Shown: one piece after another, positions 24,301 to 35,184 of the stretch
Layout of the letters: each line of letters opens with the position of its first letter
Numbering within the stretch: position 1 is the first letter of the stretch
NCBI GenBank assembly: GCA_023014335.1
Contig: JAECYW010000004.1
Coordinates: 2,728,001-2,792,000, forward strand
Direction: 5' to 3'
Source of the DNA: Galerina marginata
Lineage: Eukaryota; Basidiomycota; Agaricomycetes; Agaricales; Galerinaceae
Length of the DNA stretch: 64,000 bases
Notes under the pieces: generated by a model
The model's database searches: none
Told to the model about the DNA's origin: nothing
Seen by the model: the letters and a program-made list of their open reading frames with translations, nothing else
Made by a program: the position numbers and the translations under genes

Positions 24301-24899
24301 AGTGTCATCTTGCCTAGACAGGACTAGCCTCGTTTACGCGAGTTTCATGGTGATAGATATCCTAGCGATGAAACAAATATCGTCGTCCTAGGTGTTTCTG
24401 GGTCCTTCGATGTTGTGGCGGTGAAAATACTCGATTGCAGAGCAGGATCGTTCAGGACTTTCGTATCCTCCATGTTCCGCAAAAAGTGGAATCACAGATC
24501 TAGAGCCTGATGCCTGAGTCCGAAAGCACGTTGGATCATCGCCTTGCGGTTGCTCCTCCATTGCATCCTCAGATGGGCTGTTTAGGAGAGACCCTTCAAT
24601 ACAGGGCCTGTAATAAAGCATAAGTCAATGATGGCGTTGATCGAATAAATAAAAGTGTGATTATTCAAGTACTGACGCCCACGATAGAATCATTCAAGAT
24701 ATCTAAGGTTCAGAAGCTATCACAATACTGTCAAGAATCACCCAAGGACTCCGTTACTATGAACCGCGTCAGTGTACATAGAGCAGTTGGTAGAATGGTT
24801 ATTTTGAGGCTGATTTCCGAGGTGCGCATCAGTTCCGCTAAGGATGATCCATGCGGGTCCTCGAACGTGTCTTGACCGCAGGGTGTGCAGTGCCTTGGT
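21334..24899. other. Gene-poor 3.6-kb region, no intact gene recognised
   Basis: Frames here are short, use alternative starts, or lack splice-supported continuation. Two coding-like patches deserve mention. One is plus strand 22520-22690, with MAPAPQAPPLDQIN then a stop, and an overlapping frame CPLDYSCLSTPNNADLL. The other is minus strand 24608-24388, an exon-like frame after a TTTATTACAG acceptor, ending HRHNIEGPRNT. Neither matches a family I know. No LTR, terminal repeat, tRNA or satellite was found by eye. Confidence 0.35.
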
Positions 24900-25356
24900 C
24901 TAGTGTAGGTCCGACATAGAGTCAGGATACATCCGCTTGAGGTGTCTATATTTCCGCAGAGAATACAATGCGAGTGTTTCTAGATACTTAGGGTTAGTCT
25001 AGTGGTGCATTGAGGTACGAGGAGGAACAGCTGGAGAGGGGTTCCGATGCCGCACCTTTCTTGATATATTCACCCAATTTCAAAGCATTCTCGATCTCGT
25101 CTTTATCAGTGAGATGCCTATTCTCTGAGGTGGCCTGAGGAGTGGATTCGGATAAAATAAAAAACTCTTGGCTCACTCTCGAAAAGGCGGCGCATCCTAC
25201 CATGAAAGTCGTACCTGAATTATCACTCATGTTAGCAAAGACGGTCCTGTGGTCCGAACTTCTGAAGACACACGAAGGGTCAGGATATTCACGTCCCAGT
25301 CTATGTAGATCTTTGTAAAGGGCCAATGCTCGTAAGCGTGTCGAGTTACATGCCAT
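24900..25356 (-). CDS. LYR-motif mitochondrial protein (LYRM5/ETFRF1-like)
   Basis: LYR-motif proteins are small mitochondrial adaptors; LYRM5/ETFRF1 binds electron-transfer flavoprotein and modulates it. Four small exons join in frame. Exon 1, from ATG 25356, gives RLRALALYKDLHRLGREYPDP (with the LYR-like LYK). Exon 2 is a 38-nt micro-exon (25214-25177) giving YDFHGRMRRLFE. Exon 3 gives NRHLTDKDEIENALKLGEY. Exon 4 gives ETLALYSLRKYRHLKRMY and ends SMSDLH at 24900. The LGREYP, LGEY and LYSLRKYR features match the LYRM5 layout and give about 88 residues, the usual size. All three introns have GT-AG ends and consistent phase. Because the exons are so short, automated prediction could easily miss this gene. 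Confidence 0.88.
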
Positions 25357-25950
25357 GTCCTTGACTCGAGCACCGCTCGCCGATGACTGTGGGGTACGAT
25401 CAAGATGAGAAACGAGTCAGGGCTCGGGCTATACCGTGGGAATATGATTTGTCAAGACATGTCCGCCACCAGGCGGCCACCTGGATCGCCACAGCGCCTT
25501 TTGTGAACAACGTTTTCGGGCCACTTTTTCGTACATTTGCCAAGACGAGATTTTATTTCATGTCGGAAGACCTGCAAAATAGAGAAGCGCACGGCTCGGA
25601 ATTGAAGAACTCGGAGGATCATTCCCATAACCGCGTTTGGATGCCGTGCTTGGCATGAAAAAAGTGGCACACGACCCCAGTGTTGAGTGGCAGGTTTGGT
25701 AATCACAGCCGCGAGATGGAGATTTCCAGGGGCGATGCAGAATCTATTTTTAGCGCGGAGCAAATGGGAGATTCCCCAAAATGGCTATAGATAAGCCACA
25801 TGTGTGATGGGCGCTTGTGATTGGTTGGCTAGTACGAACGTTGGTGGTGTGGATGTGCATTCTGTGCAATCCACGATTTCTGTTATAAACCGGGAACGGA
25901 AGTGTGGCGGAGACTGAGCGCTCTTCTTTCTCTTCTGTTCCCTCGTCGCA
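25357..25950. promoter_or_regulatory. Divergent promoter region, LYR gene / phosphate transporter
   Basis: This lies between the divergently transcribed LYR-motif gene (minus) and the phosphate transporter (plus). A TATAAA box at 25884-25889 is about 62 bases before the transporter ATG. An E-box-like CACATGTG palindrome occurs near 25798-25805; it differs from the CACGTG core of yeast Pho4, so phosphate control is not shown. Open frames across here look like shadows. Confidence 0.4.
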
Positions 25951-28140
25951 ATGGCCAGCTTCCACGAGAAAAATTCAGCTAATACCTCTCAAGAAAAGGT
26001 TGCTACTCGTGGTGATGCCATCTACGTCCTAGATGAGCGCAGACGAGCCGCCTTGGCTGAGGTTGACAATGCCAAGTTCTCGTAAGTCTTGGTACTTCCA
26101 AATGTGCTCTAGTACGACGCTAATATGTTTTCTGCAGCTGGTTCCACGCCAAAGTCTGCATCGTCGCCGGTGTCGGTTTCTTCACTGATGCGTGAGTCTC
26201 CTACTGTTTTCACAAATGACACCCAATCTGATAATCTCTTCCAGCTACGATATCTTCGCCATCAACATCGCTTCAACGATGCTGGGCTACGTTTATGGCG
26301 TTGGTAAGCTCACATCCAATACCGTACATGCCCATTGACTAACGTTCCCTTCAGGCCAGAAGCTCAACAAGCAACAGGATCTTGGCGTCAAGGTTGCCAC
26401 ACCAGTTGGTACCTTGGTCGGTCAACTACTCTTTGGCTGGCTCGCAGATATGGTCGGGCGCAAGAGGATGTGTACGTTAACAATCACTCCAATTTATTTT
26501 AAGCCTTTTTAACCTCGACCTGCAGATGGTATTGAGCTGTTGATTATCATCATTGCCACCTTTGCCCAAGCACTCTCTGGACAAGCTGCTGCCGTCCGTA
26601 TCATCGGTGTTCTGGTTGTCTGGCGCTTCATCGTATGCATTGCTCATCTTTAAAATTCTGTTATCACCGCTTATTTTTATGCTAGATGGGTGTTGGCATC
26701 GGTGGAGATTATCCTTTAAGCGCTGTGATCTCTTCGGAATTCGCGTCAACCAAAATCAGAGGTCGAATGATGACCGCCGTGTTCGCAAATCAAGGCTGGG
26801 GTAACTTCAGTATGTGCCCATGACTATTTTTATTGAGCATTTCTGACCTGTTTCCCATAGCTGCCGCCCTTGTTGCCTTCATCATTACTGCTGCCTACAA
26901 GAATTCCATCCTTCGCGAAACATCCATGGCCCATCTAGACTCCGTCGACTTCATGTGGCGTCTCCTCATAGGTCTCGGTGCCGTTCCCGGATGTATTGCG
27001 CTTTACTTCCGTCTGACCATCCCTGAGACTCCTCGCTTCACCATGGATATTGAGCGCAATATTGATCAAGCTGCTCACGATATCAAAAATGTCTTAAATG
27101 GAGCCTCAGATAAGGCTGATGAAGACGAATTCGTCCAGCGTATTGATGCTCCCAAGGCAAGCTGGGCTGACTTCAAAGCCCACTTCGGACAACTCCACAA
27201 CTTCAAGATCCTGTTCGGTACTGCCTACTCATGGTTTGCTCTCGATGCAAGTGCTGCTTCATTTTGGCAGTGGAATTTCTGCTTAATTTCTACTTCCTTT
27301 AGATTGCTTTCTACGGCCTTGGTCTCAACTCCGGCGTCATCCTGCAAGCCATCGGTTTCGGCACACCTCCAACCAAGGGTGTCCGCGGCGTATACGATAA
27401 CCTGTCGAATATTTGTATCGGAAACTTGATCCTTTCTGCTGCTGGTTTGATTCCCGGATACTGGGTTTCCTTCCTGTTCATCGATTCCTGGGGTCGCAAG
27501 CCCATTCAACTCATGGGTTTCACCATGTTGACCATCCTCTTTGTCATCCTTGGTAAGTCCCGAATTGAAGTCATTTTTGGATAATATTAATCCCCTCCCC
27601 AGGCTTTGGTTATGACAAACTTACCGCCACCCCCGCTGCCACTAAGGGCTTCGTCTTCCTGTACTGCTTGGCCAATTTCTTCCAGAACTTCGGCCCAAAT
27701 ACCACCACTTTCGTGATCCCCGGTGAAATTTTCCCTACACGTTATCGTTCGACCGCGCACGGTATCTCTGCTGCCAGTGGTAAGCTTGGCGCCATCGTTG
27801 CCCAGGTCGGCTTCTCTCAGCTTAAAGATATCGGCGGTACCAACAAATGGGTCAAGCACATGTGAGTAATCCACGTAGCGAATTCATGCCCAAGTTCTGA
27901 CGTCCCATCGATGATTTTAGTCTCGAGCTTTTCGCTTTCTTCATGTTGACTGGTATCTTCTCTACCCTTCTCCTCCCGGAAACCAAAGGACAAACTCTGG
28001 AGGAACTTTCCAACGAAAACCAAGAAGGTTTCGTTAAAGGCGTCAAAGGTCAGCACCTTTTTATCTTGAAGAATACTTTGTTGACTGACCCTTTGGAATT
28101 AGGACCAGCCAACTTCACGGCAGCGACTTCTAACATTTGA
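25951..28140 (+). CDS. PHO84: Inorganic phosphate:H+ symporter, PHO84/PHT1 family
   Basis: High-affinity phosphate transporters of the major facilitator superfamily sit in the plasma membrane and couple phosphate uptake to protons. The start MASFHEKNS at 25951 leads through about nine exons. Recognisable elements in order are: [21 protein letters not shown] (TM1), [23 protein letters not shown] (MFS loop motif), the phosphate-transporter signature [42 protein letters not shown], a cytosolic linker, [21 protein letters not shown], [33 protein letters not shown], and [13 protein letters not shown] near the C-terminus. It ends AATSNI. Size and twelve-helix layout fit the family, and no break was seen. 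Confidence 0.95.
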
Positions 28141-28474
28141 TGACATCTCTCCTATAGTACCTGTAGTTTCTGCATTGCGTCTCGTCATCTCTACACCTAT
28201 GTAATTAATGCGGCTGAACAATACGAGGTTCACTGAAAACAATGTTGCTCTATACATAAAAGCATTTCGGCCGAGAGAAAGACAGCAAGGTTTGCCTTTA
28301 CCGACGGTAAATAGGCCCATACCATGAACCCGAGACCGAGACTGACTCAATTGAAAGCTCTGACTCAATTGAAAACTCTGCGCCTCGGAAAGGGTTTTGT
28401 GCCTTTTTCATTATGGGAATCGTATAAATATACAATAGAAGAATGTGCACCCGATTGCATTACAGACCGTCAGC
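28141..28474. other. Intergenic between convergent genes
   Basis: Short 3'-flanking stretch between the phosphate transporter and CDC16. An imperfect direct repeat (CTGACTCAATTGAAA, near 28342 and 28363) is visible. Nothing else was noted. Confidence 0.5.
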
Positions 28475-31352
28475 TTAACCTATATTCATCCCCTCAGGAG
28501 GGGGATGGGCTGGCAAGTTCGTGGTTGCTTTTTCCTTCCCTTTCGCACCAATACGCGCGTACTTGGTTTTTAGGGCTTTCACGGCTTGTTTGAACTCAGC
28601 ATCGACCGTCTGCTGGGATGGGGGAGCCACCGCGGACGACTCAAGTGCTGTGTTAAGAAGTTCAAGTATATGGGGGTTGATAGGATCAATACTCAATGCC
28701 TACAGGACGTCAATCCCTCAGCAAATTCTGTGAGACCCGACGTACTGGAAAGGACACACCTCATGATACTTAATGATGGCCTTGTCCAGGTTACCCATCA
28801 GGTGGTGAACAATCCCGAGGAATCCTAAAGCAATGGAGTGCTGCGAGTCCAATTCCAGCACCCTTTGGTAAGCTGCATGGGCATCTTCCAGTCGCCTGCC
28901 ACGAAAAAATGAAATTTAGCCGAAAAATAGATGGCCGAACTAAATAAAACTCACTTGAGTTTACGATAACAAGTGCCAAGGTTGAGATACGTTGTGGCCC
29001 ATGCTTTTTGCGACGTCTGGGTAACCTGTGCCAGATCCAACGCTTCTTGGAAGAGACGTGCAGCCTTTTCAAAACTATGCCGATAAAGCAAATTAGTAAG
29101 AAGGAAAAACGATTTGCCAGATGAAACTTTAGACTGACTCGCCGTGGTTATATGCCATGACTGCGCGTTCATTCATCAGCAACGGGTCACCATCACACAT
29201 AGAGTACGCCGCTTCCAATGCCTCGTCTGCCAGAGCAAAATTTGACAGCATGATATGTTCCATTCCGACAAACATCAATGGGAGGTGCGAGCTGCAAGAA
29301 TAGGTCGATCAGGACGAATTCCCGGGAATGAGTGAGGCGAAAGAATACATACCCTGTGAACATCCTAGCGCACGTTGAATAGGCTGTGACGGCGTGGTCA
29401 TGTTCGCCTTCCAGAGCGAACGTGTGGCCAAAAGCAATCCAGGCTGGCCCAAAGCGAGGGTCCATTAGTGATGTTTTACTAAGAACATTACTTTGTCAGT
29501 ACTTGTTGACTCCCAGATAGTAATAGAAATCACCTAAAATACTGTCGGGCCTCCGCCCATTTCCCCCCACTGAGGTACCATACTCCCACTGCATACCAGC
29601 TAATGGCATTCTCTGGTTCACGGTCGACTAATTCGTGTGCGAGGATGAACAGTTTTGAATGGAGGTGCGACAGGTGATACATGCTTGCAATATGTAAAGG
29701 CATGGTTTGGTTATGAATAGATACAAGCCCGAGGATCCTGTAACCGCGTTAAAAAATAAAATCGTGATATTCTTGGCGACAAGCACACCTTGAGGTCATT
29801 GTAAAGCAGTCTGCCCATCGGAAGTTGGAGTATAGCGCGTCAGCAAAGCTAAATAACACATCAGGATTGTCTCCTAGGCCATATTCGTCAACGAGTCGTT
29901 GGCGGGCCAGAGCATGTTCGTCTGCATGCTTGAATTTTCTTAGACGCGCTGTGTAGATGAGCTGTACAAATTGGGCATCTTGTGGGGCTTGGGCTGCGTA
30001 GGCTAGTCCTTGTATGAACTCCCACTCTGTGAGGAAACTTTTAAAGTGGTTAAACAATGTAGCTGGTCAATATAAAATCACCTTCATCCGGGGTCATCAT
30101 TTCGCTAGAGATTAGCTGCTCGAACGAATCATAACATTTGACATCCAAGGCGAGTGCCTCCATAAAACATTGCTTTGCCTGATCTCCTCGATTTAGCTTG
30201 AGCATCAGGATGCCTCTCAAGTGGCACATCGATGCTTCCACCTAAGCAACGTCGGTCAGCGAAAGAAGAGCGGGATTATGAGATAATCTTACTTTGATTC
30301 CTCCATCTACGTTTGGTACAGCTGGTCCTCTCCGACCTGCGAACGGCAGGGAATATTCTAAGTAAAGAAATTGGGAACTAAAGGGGTGACATACCAGATC
30401 CACCGAATGGATTGGCCTCTCCCAGCATCTCTATTGCATCATTCCAGTGCCCCTGCCGGACCTAACTCAATCATCAATCTGCCTGCACTATCTGTGTAAA
30501 TTCCATAATTTACTGACCTGGCATAACGCGGCGAGGTACCTGCAGGCCACACTCATGTCGACTAAACGTGATACACGGTCTTGCATTTCTTCTGGCAACT
30601 CTATTAGGCCTCCTGGACCCATAGGTAGACGAGGCATAGATAGCATCAGTTGTGAGACGTCGTATTCCCGGCCTTTCCCTTTTGATTGAAAATGAGGAAC
30701 GTGTCCATTTGTTTGGGAGGCAGGTATGTGAGGTATTTTCGACGAGGTTGTTGGAAATGGTCGGGTAAGCAGACGCTCTGCACGAGAGTATTGGTGTGTC
30801 ATGAAATAAGTTTGGGCCAACCAAAAAGCATCGTTTGCGTCATCTACAAGGGACGCGTTTAACGAGGCGAATTTGGACATCAGGACGCGACGCACTTGTC
30901 CAACTTAGAATTTTGTCCCCCCAGAACGCAGCGGTATCATAAAGATGCTGCATTAACGCGTCGTGCCTCCACAACCTCATGCGATCGACCATTCCCCACT
31001 CGTACTCGCTTTCATCATCTGCGTCATTGTCGTCTTCGGAATCCTGGAACACATCCGTCGTATCGTTTGCGAGCGGATGAGGATGCCTTCCTGTGCTTGA
31101 TTTCCCTCTTCTGTGCTTTCTTGGCGACCGAGGAGACGCTGTCAAGATTGATCGATTCGGGTCGAGAGCGGAAGAGTTGGCATTCGATATTGTGCTGGTG
31201 TTTGCGTCGATGTAAGAGTCCACAAGGTTCTGAGGTCCAAAGGAGAATGTCGAGCTAATGGATCCTCGAGGCCTTGACCCGGAAGGTGAAGGCAAGCGAG
31301 GAATAGGGCCAGGCATTGCGAATGGGTTCGATGGTGGGGGTGTTGAGTCCAT
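28475..31352 (-). CDS. CDC16: Anaphase-promoting complex TPR subunit Cdc16/APC6
   Basis: Cdc16/APC6 (Cut9) is a tetratricopeptide subunit of the APC/C ubiquitin ligase that drives mitotic exit. The ATG at 31352 starts a Ser/Pro-rich, probably phosphorylated N-terminal tail (SPRSPRKHRRGKSS) with an acidic patch. Then comes WGMVDRMRLWRHDALMQHLYDTAAFWGDKIL, typical of the first helices of this family, and NDAFWLAQTYFMTHQYSRAERLL. Later exons carry TPR helices: FGPAWIAFGHTFALEGEHDHAVTAY, VGMEHIMLSNF-like, KAARLFQEALDLA, YLNLGTCYRKLK, GNLDKAIIKYHEALSIDPINP. The C-terminus is short and Lys-rich, ending at 28475. Many short introns split the gene; not every junction was checked, but no frame break was evident. 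Confidence 0.9.
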
Positions 31353-31610
31353 GAGAAAGTTGCCTTCAGTGCGTATAATACCGAAGATTCACAGCAACCG
31401 GAGCGAAAGATCGACGTAGATGAGAACAGAGTGTACCACGGTTTACTTTCAAAACGGACATGCAGTGGAAGTCATGAAGCATTTCGAGTTTCTCTTTCGG
31501 GCCAGATAATTATTTGGTTCGCTTTGTCAAAACAATGCCGGCCCGAGGTTGCGGCAGGCATGGGTCGAAAGGTCATTCAAAAGACCTTCAAAGAAATAGA
31601 TATCCATGTA

Positions 31611-32686
31611 CTACATATTACTCGGATATACGGCCTTCTTCATACTATCTCGGTTGTATCTTCGTCTTGGATGATTTTCTCCAGGCTCCAAACTACTTGG
31701 GTATCCATAGGCATAACCCCTACATTTCCCCGTCAAAGATGGATTCGGCCTCCAGAATTGAGGCAGAGGCAGATCACTATGCTGTAAAATACTTCGCCTC
31801 TTCCTCCTCCTTCTTTTCTGCCTCGGAGATGGGTCAGTCACATCGTCGACGGCGTCAATAACCGGACAATCCATGGCCATTGACTTCACGGAGTCCAGAG
31901 GCATCGTAGAAATATCGGAAACGTAAGGAAATTGAGCCAGTGCCGAGGGAGTAACTGGAGGTCTTGTCTTTCGGGAATTCTGCAAGGTCCGAACGATCAT
32001 CATGTTCGGAAGAGGGTGTTCCAATTTTGCGAATACATTTCGAGGTTTCGACCTCGTCCCAGGTGACTGCGAGATCTGACAGAGCAAACGAGCAATGAAT
32101 ACATAGAAACTGTGAAATAAATCGGTTTTTATACTCCAGTAGACTCTCGAAGAAGGTCCGTGGCGTCGACAGAAGCGACTTCAGCGCGTTGCCGCCGGAG
32201 AAGAGCTTGCTGCTCATTGTCCTCCGCATCCGGTTCTCGCGTTCTATAAAATTACATCAATCTGACTGAACTTCGTCACTTTCGACATACATGGGTGGTG
32301 GTGGAGGCGGTGGCAGGATAGAAACAGGTAATGGCGGTAGAGTGGAAGAGACGAGCCGAAATACTACAGAAAACAGCAAAGTGAGTGCTTTATCGATTGA
32401 TAACTTAGAAACCATACTTACACACCGTATCTTCATGTGAGCTACTCGCTTGGTCGTCTACTGCTATCCTCCTCCGTTTCGTACTCCGTGAATGGGGATC
32501 TTCGACGTCATGTGGTTGTACAGGTCGAATCGTCTCTGCCAGCAATTCGTTTAATTGGCGAAATAAATCGGGATCGGGTATTAAATCGTTCTTCGCGTCC
32601 TCGTCGTCGTCAGCGTAGATTTCGGCACGGGTGACAGTCTTTGTCAATCGAGGCAAGAAATGTGGATTGGAGAATCGCGGTATCAT
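31611..32686 (-). CDS. Conserved hypothetical protein, proline-rich and basic
   Basis: Four exons join with good splice sites. Exon 1, from ATG 32686 (MIPRFSNPHFLPRLTKTV), is acidic then has a RRRIAVDD basic patch and ends at a GTAAGT donor. Exon 2 is proline-rich (STLPPLPVS then seven prolines). Exon 3 is polar (EPDAEDNEQQALLRRQRAE). Exon 4 gives KPRNVFAKLEHPLPNMM, a KRRRRKRR-like nuclear-localisation candidate and ends PSNM at 31611. About 290 residues, no domain I know, no signal peptide or membrane span. A longer open frame in exon 3 (starting MRRTMSSKLF) is an alternative reading I consider wrong. The gene is head-to-head with the NOP15-like gene over 141 bp; a nuclear or RNA-related role is only a guess. 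Confidence 0.7.
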
Positions 32687-32827
32687 CTGGCAAGTCGAAG
32701 GCGGTTGTTGTGGCTTGTTGATCGACGACCTTCACATTTTCAATATCTTGGCATCGACTTTACTTTATCTCTCCAGTTGTCAATTTGCTGCTTGTCCATC
32801 ACAGCTGTATCACCCTGCGCTTTAAAC
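32687..32827. promoter_or_regulatory. Short bidirectional promoter
   Basis: Only 141 bp separates the start codons of the divergent unknown gene and the NOP15-like gene, so one region must serve both. No clear TATA box is present. Confidence 0.4.
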
Positions 32828-34042
32828 ATGCTTTCTGCTTCCAAAAAGGTCAAAAAAACTGCGTCAAAATTGGAGAACAAAGTACAGGTCGCTGCTCCTT
32901 CTGAGCCGACCTCGAAGCCATCGAAAACTTTGAAGAGGAAACAAGACTCAGAACAGAACGAAAAAGAGACACCGCAGGAAAAAAAAACCGTGAAACTTTC
33001 CAAAACCCAAACCGCCCTGTCCTCCATATCGCGACCTCGCGAAACCACTAAAACCTCCGCAACAAAATCGAAAAAAGCGAAGGTAGCTGTACCAGAGCCT
33101 GAGCCCGAATCAGACGACGATGCCGAAGTCGAGGAGCGAAACTCTAATGACGACTCTGATAAAGACTCTGACGAAGATGACCACCTGCACGGATTTTCGA
33201 CAGACGACGACTCTTCCGACGAGGATGCAATGGACGATGAACCTTCTGAGTTCGACATGGGCAAACTACCTACAGTAGCGAAGGACGACGCAACTGTTAA
33301 AAGAAAGTTGGAGAAAGCGAAGCAGCAACCGGTATGCGTCTTCTGAGTACATACTATTTGTAGTCGACGCTTACAGTCGAATTTTTTTTTACAGACAGAA
33401 GATCGCGGTGTTCTTTTCCTCGGTCGGCTCCCCCATGGTTTCTATGAAGACCAACTAAAAGCTTATTTCTCTCAATTTGGCAACGTTACCCGGTTACGCG
33501 TTTCCCGAAATAAAAAGGTCAGCTCTCTCGGAGTTGTCAGGTTGCGGTTCATGATTTAACTAGAAATACTTTTAGACTGGAAGGTCAAAACATTATGGTT
33601 TCATAGAATTCGACTCATTAGCCGTCGCCGAAATTGTCGCTGAGACGATGGACAATTACCTTTTGATGGGGCACATTCTGCGCTGTAAGCTCATCCCAAA
33701 AGGCCAGGTGCACCCTGAACTATGGATTGGCGCGAATAGGAAGTGGAGGGTTGTTCCCAAGGAGCAAGTTGCGCGCTCAGAACACAACAAGGTAACAATA
33801 TTGGGTTTGAAAATATAAGTATTCTTATCCGTCTTGACAGCTCCGTACGGATGACGAGCAAGCAAGAGCTACCAAGCGACTCCTAAAGCGACAAGCAGAA
33901 CGCAAGCGTAAGCTGGCCAAGTCTGGGATTAATTACGACTTTGATGCTGTCAGTTATGTGAGTCTTCCGTTTTGCATTTTATATTCTTTAGAGTCTTATT
34001 TTGGTGATTCAACAGAAAAAAACAAAACAAGTCGAGGCTTGA
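32828..34042 (+). CDS. NOP15: Nucleolar RRM protein, Nop15/NIFK (MKI67IP)-like
   Basis: Nop15-type proteins act in pre-60S ribosome assembly in the nucleolus, binding the ITS2/5.8S region. The ATG at 32828 starts a 165-residue lysine-rich then strongly acidic low-complexity region (SDDDAEVEE, DSDKDSDEDD). One RRM follows across introns: RNP2-like GVLFLGRLPHGFYEDQLKAYFSQFG, then RLRVSRNKKTGRSKHYGFIEF with RNP1 (SKHYGFIEF). NYLLMGHILRCKLIP and the ELWIGANRKWR extension follow, as in the family. The C-terminus is basic (KRLLKRQAERKRKLAKSGI) and ends at 34042. Five exons assemble without a break. Confidence 0.88.
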
Positions 34043-34202
34043 CTATGTATTCATCGCACATCTCTATACCACTTTCTGGACTCTTGAATCTTTTACCAAT
34101 GGTAATCTCTCTCTAGTCTCATCTGCCACGAACTCGCTGTTCACATCTAATGTAAATAAGTATTTGATGTTGGTTCACTTTGTCGGGAATATTGGCCAGC
34201 CA

Positions 34203-34998
34203 TCAAGTTGCCAATCTTGCCAATCCGGCGAGGATTTGTATCCCTGCCTTTGCGCCGTCCACGATTCGGACTGGTGGCAAACCTGCCTCGACTACTCCTT
34301 GCCTGACTAGTCCTTCCATGCCGGCCATGCCTGTATAGGTTGAAAAAGTTGTGGATTTTCAAGAAAGAAGCCATATCATACCTGCGCAGCCCAAAATAAT
34401 GACGTCGGCACCTTTGGCAGCGATTTTGGCACTTCCCTCCTTGACTTTCTTTTCAACGTGTTGCCTGTCACCTTCTCTTAGTTCAACCACCCCAAGTCCA
34501 GTGGTTACTAGTCCGGCAAATCGTTCAGACGTAGCGCCCAGGAAGTTGCGCACTTCAGTGTAATGGATGTATTTGTATCCTGTCCCGGTTGTGATTATTC
34601 CAAATCTTTGCCCAATCAAGAGTGATTGAGTGACGGCTGATTCCAGGATATTCATGGCCGGTTTTTGCGTGTTTTCTCGCAGCATGTGAGTTAATGGGTG
34701 ATCAGAAACTGAAATACATGATTAGCAGTAGTAAACTCAGAAGGCCGGTTCGCATACAGCAACAGACGAGAAACCCATCATATTCATCAATCAAGTTCTT
34801 CGCCTGAATATCCGCAAAGCATGCAGCCCCGCTTAAAACACCAGTTGTCGCGTCGTTGATGGACGGTGGCGCATTGCTTGGAGCTGTGTAAAACTTGAGA
34901 ACAACACCAGGGGGAGGCGATAAAACTTCTCGAAGACCAGCCGTGACGGATTGCGAGGAATTTGGGTTTATTACCAAGAGAGAAACCGTCTCTGACAT
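34203..34998 (-). CDS. DCG1: Asp/Glu/hydantoin racemase-like protein (DCG1-like)
   Basis: Hydantoin-racemase-like enzymes are two-cysteine racemases; yeast DCG1 is nitrogen-regulated and functionally uncertain. The ATG at 34998 gives MSETVSLLVINPNSSQSVTAGL, with the typical INPNSS phosphate-binding-like loop. The first catalytic cysteine lies in YDGFLVCC, just before intron 1. The next exon gives SDHPLTHMLRE, RFGIITTGTGYK and the second cysteine in VIILGCAGM. A final exon gives MEGLVRQGVVEAGLPPVRIVDGAKAG and ends LARLAT at 34203. A TTG-initiated extension is not needed. About 230 residues, normal for the family and intact. It is head-to-head with NPR3 over 186 bp; NPR3 is also a nitrogen-signalling gene, which may be coincidence. 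Confidence 0.88.
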
Positions 34999-35184
34999 AC
35001 TTGGAGCAAGTAAGAGCAAAAACCACCTGGCGCTATCGGACTTGCATCGGGCCGCCCTTTCCCAAGAGAGTAAACTCGCGTTATTCCTCTCAACCCATCA
35101 ACCATGCACTCATCTAGACAAATTGTCTCGTACACCTTGACTGTCGAGCAGTGATTGCTTGTGTCGTCCTGCAAGCAGGTGGCA
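34999..35184. promoter_or_regulatory. Bidirectional promoter, DCG1-like / NPR3
   Basis: A 186-bp shared upstream region between divergent start codons at 34998 (minus) and 35185 (plus). A GATAA core appears at 34919-34923, just inside the racemase gene; no dense GATA-factor cluster is seen in the spacer itself. Confidence 0.35.

Noticed and set aside
31855..32229. Minus frame starting MRRTMSSKLFSGG as the true protein of the unknown gene
   Set aside because: The alternative frame EPDAEDNEQQALLRRQ joins both neighbouring exons with correct phase and good splice sites; this frame does not.
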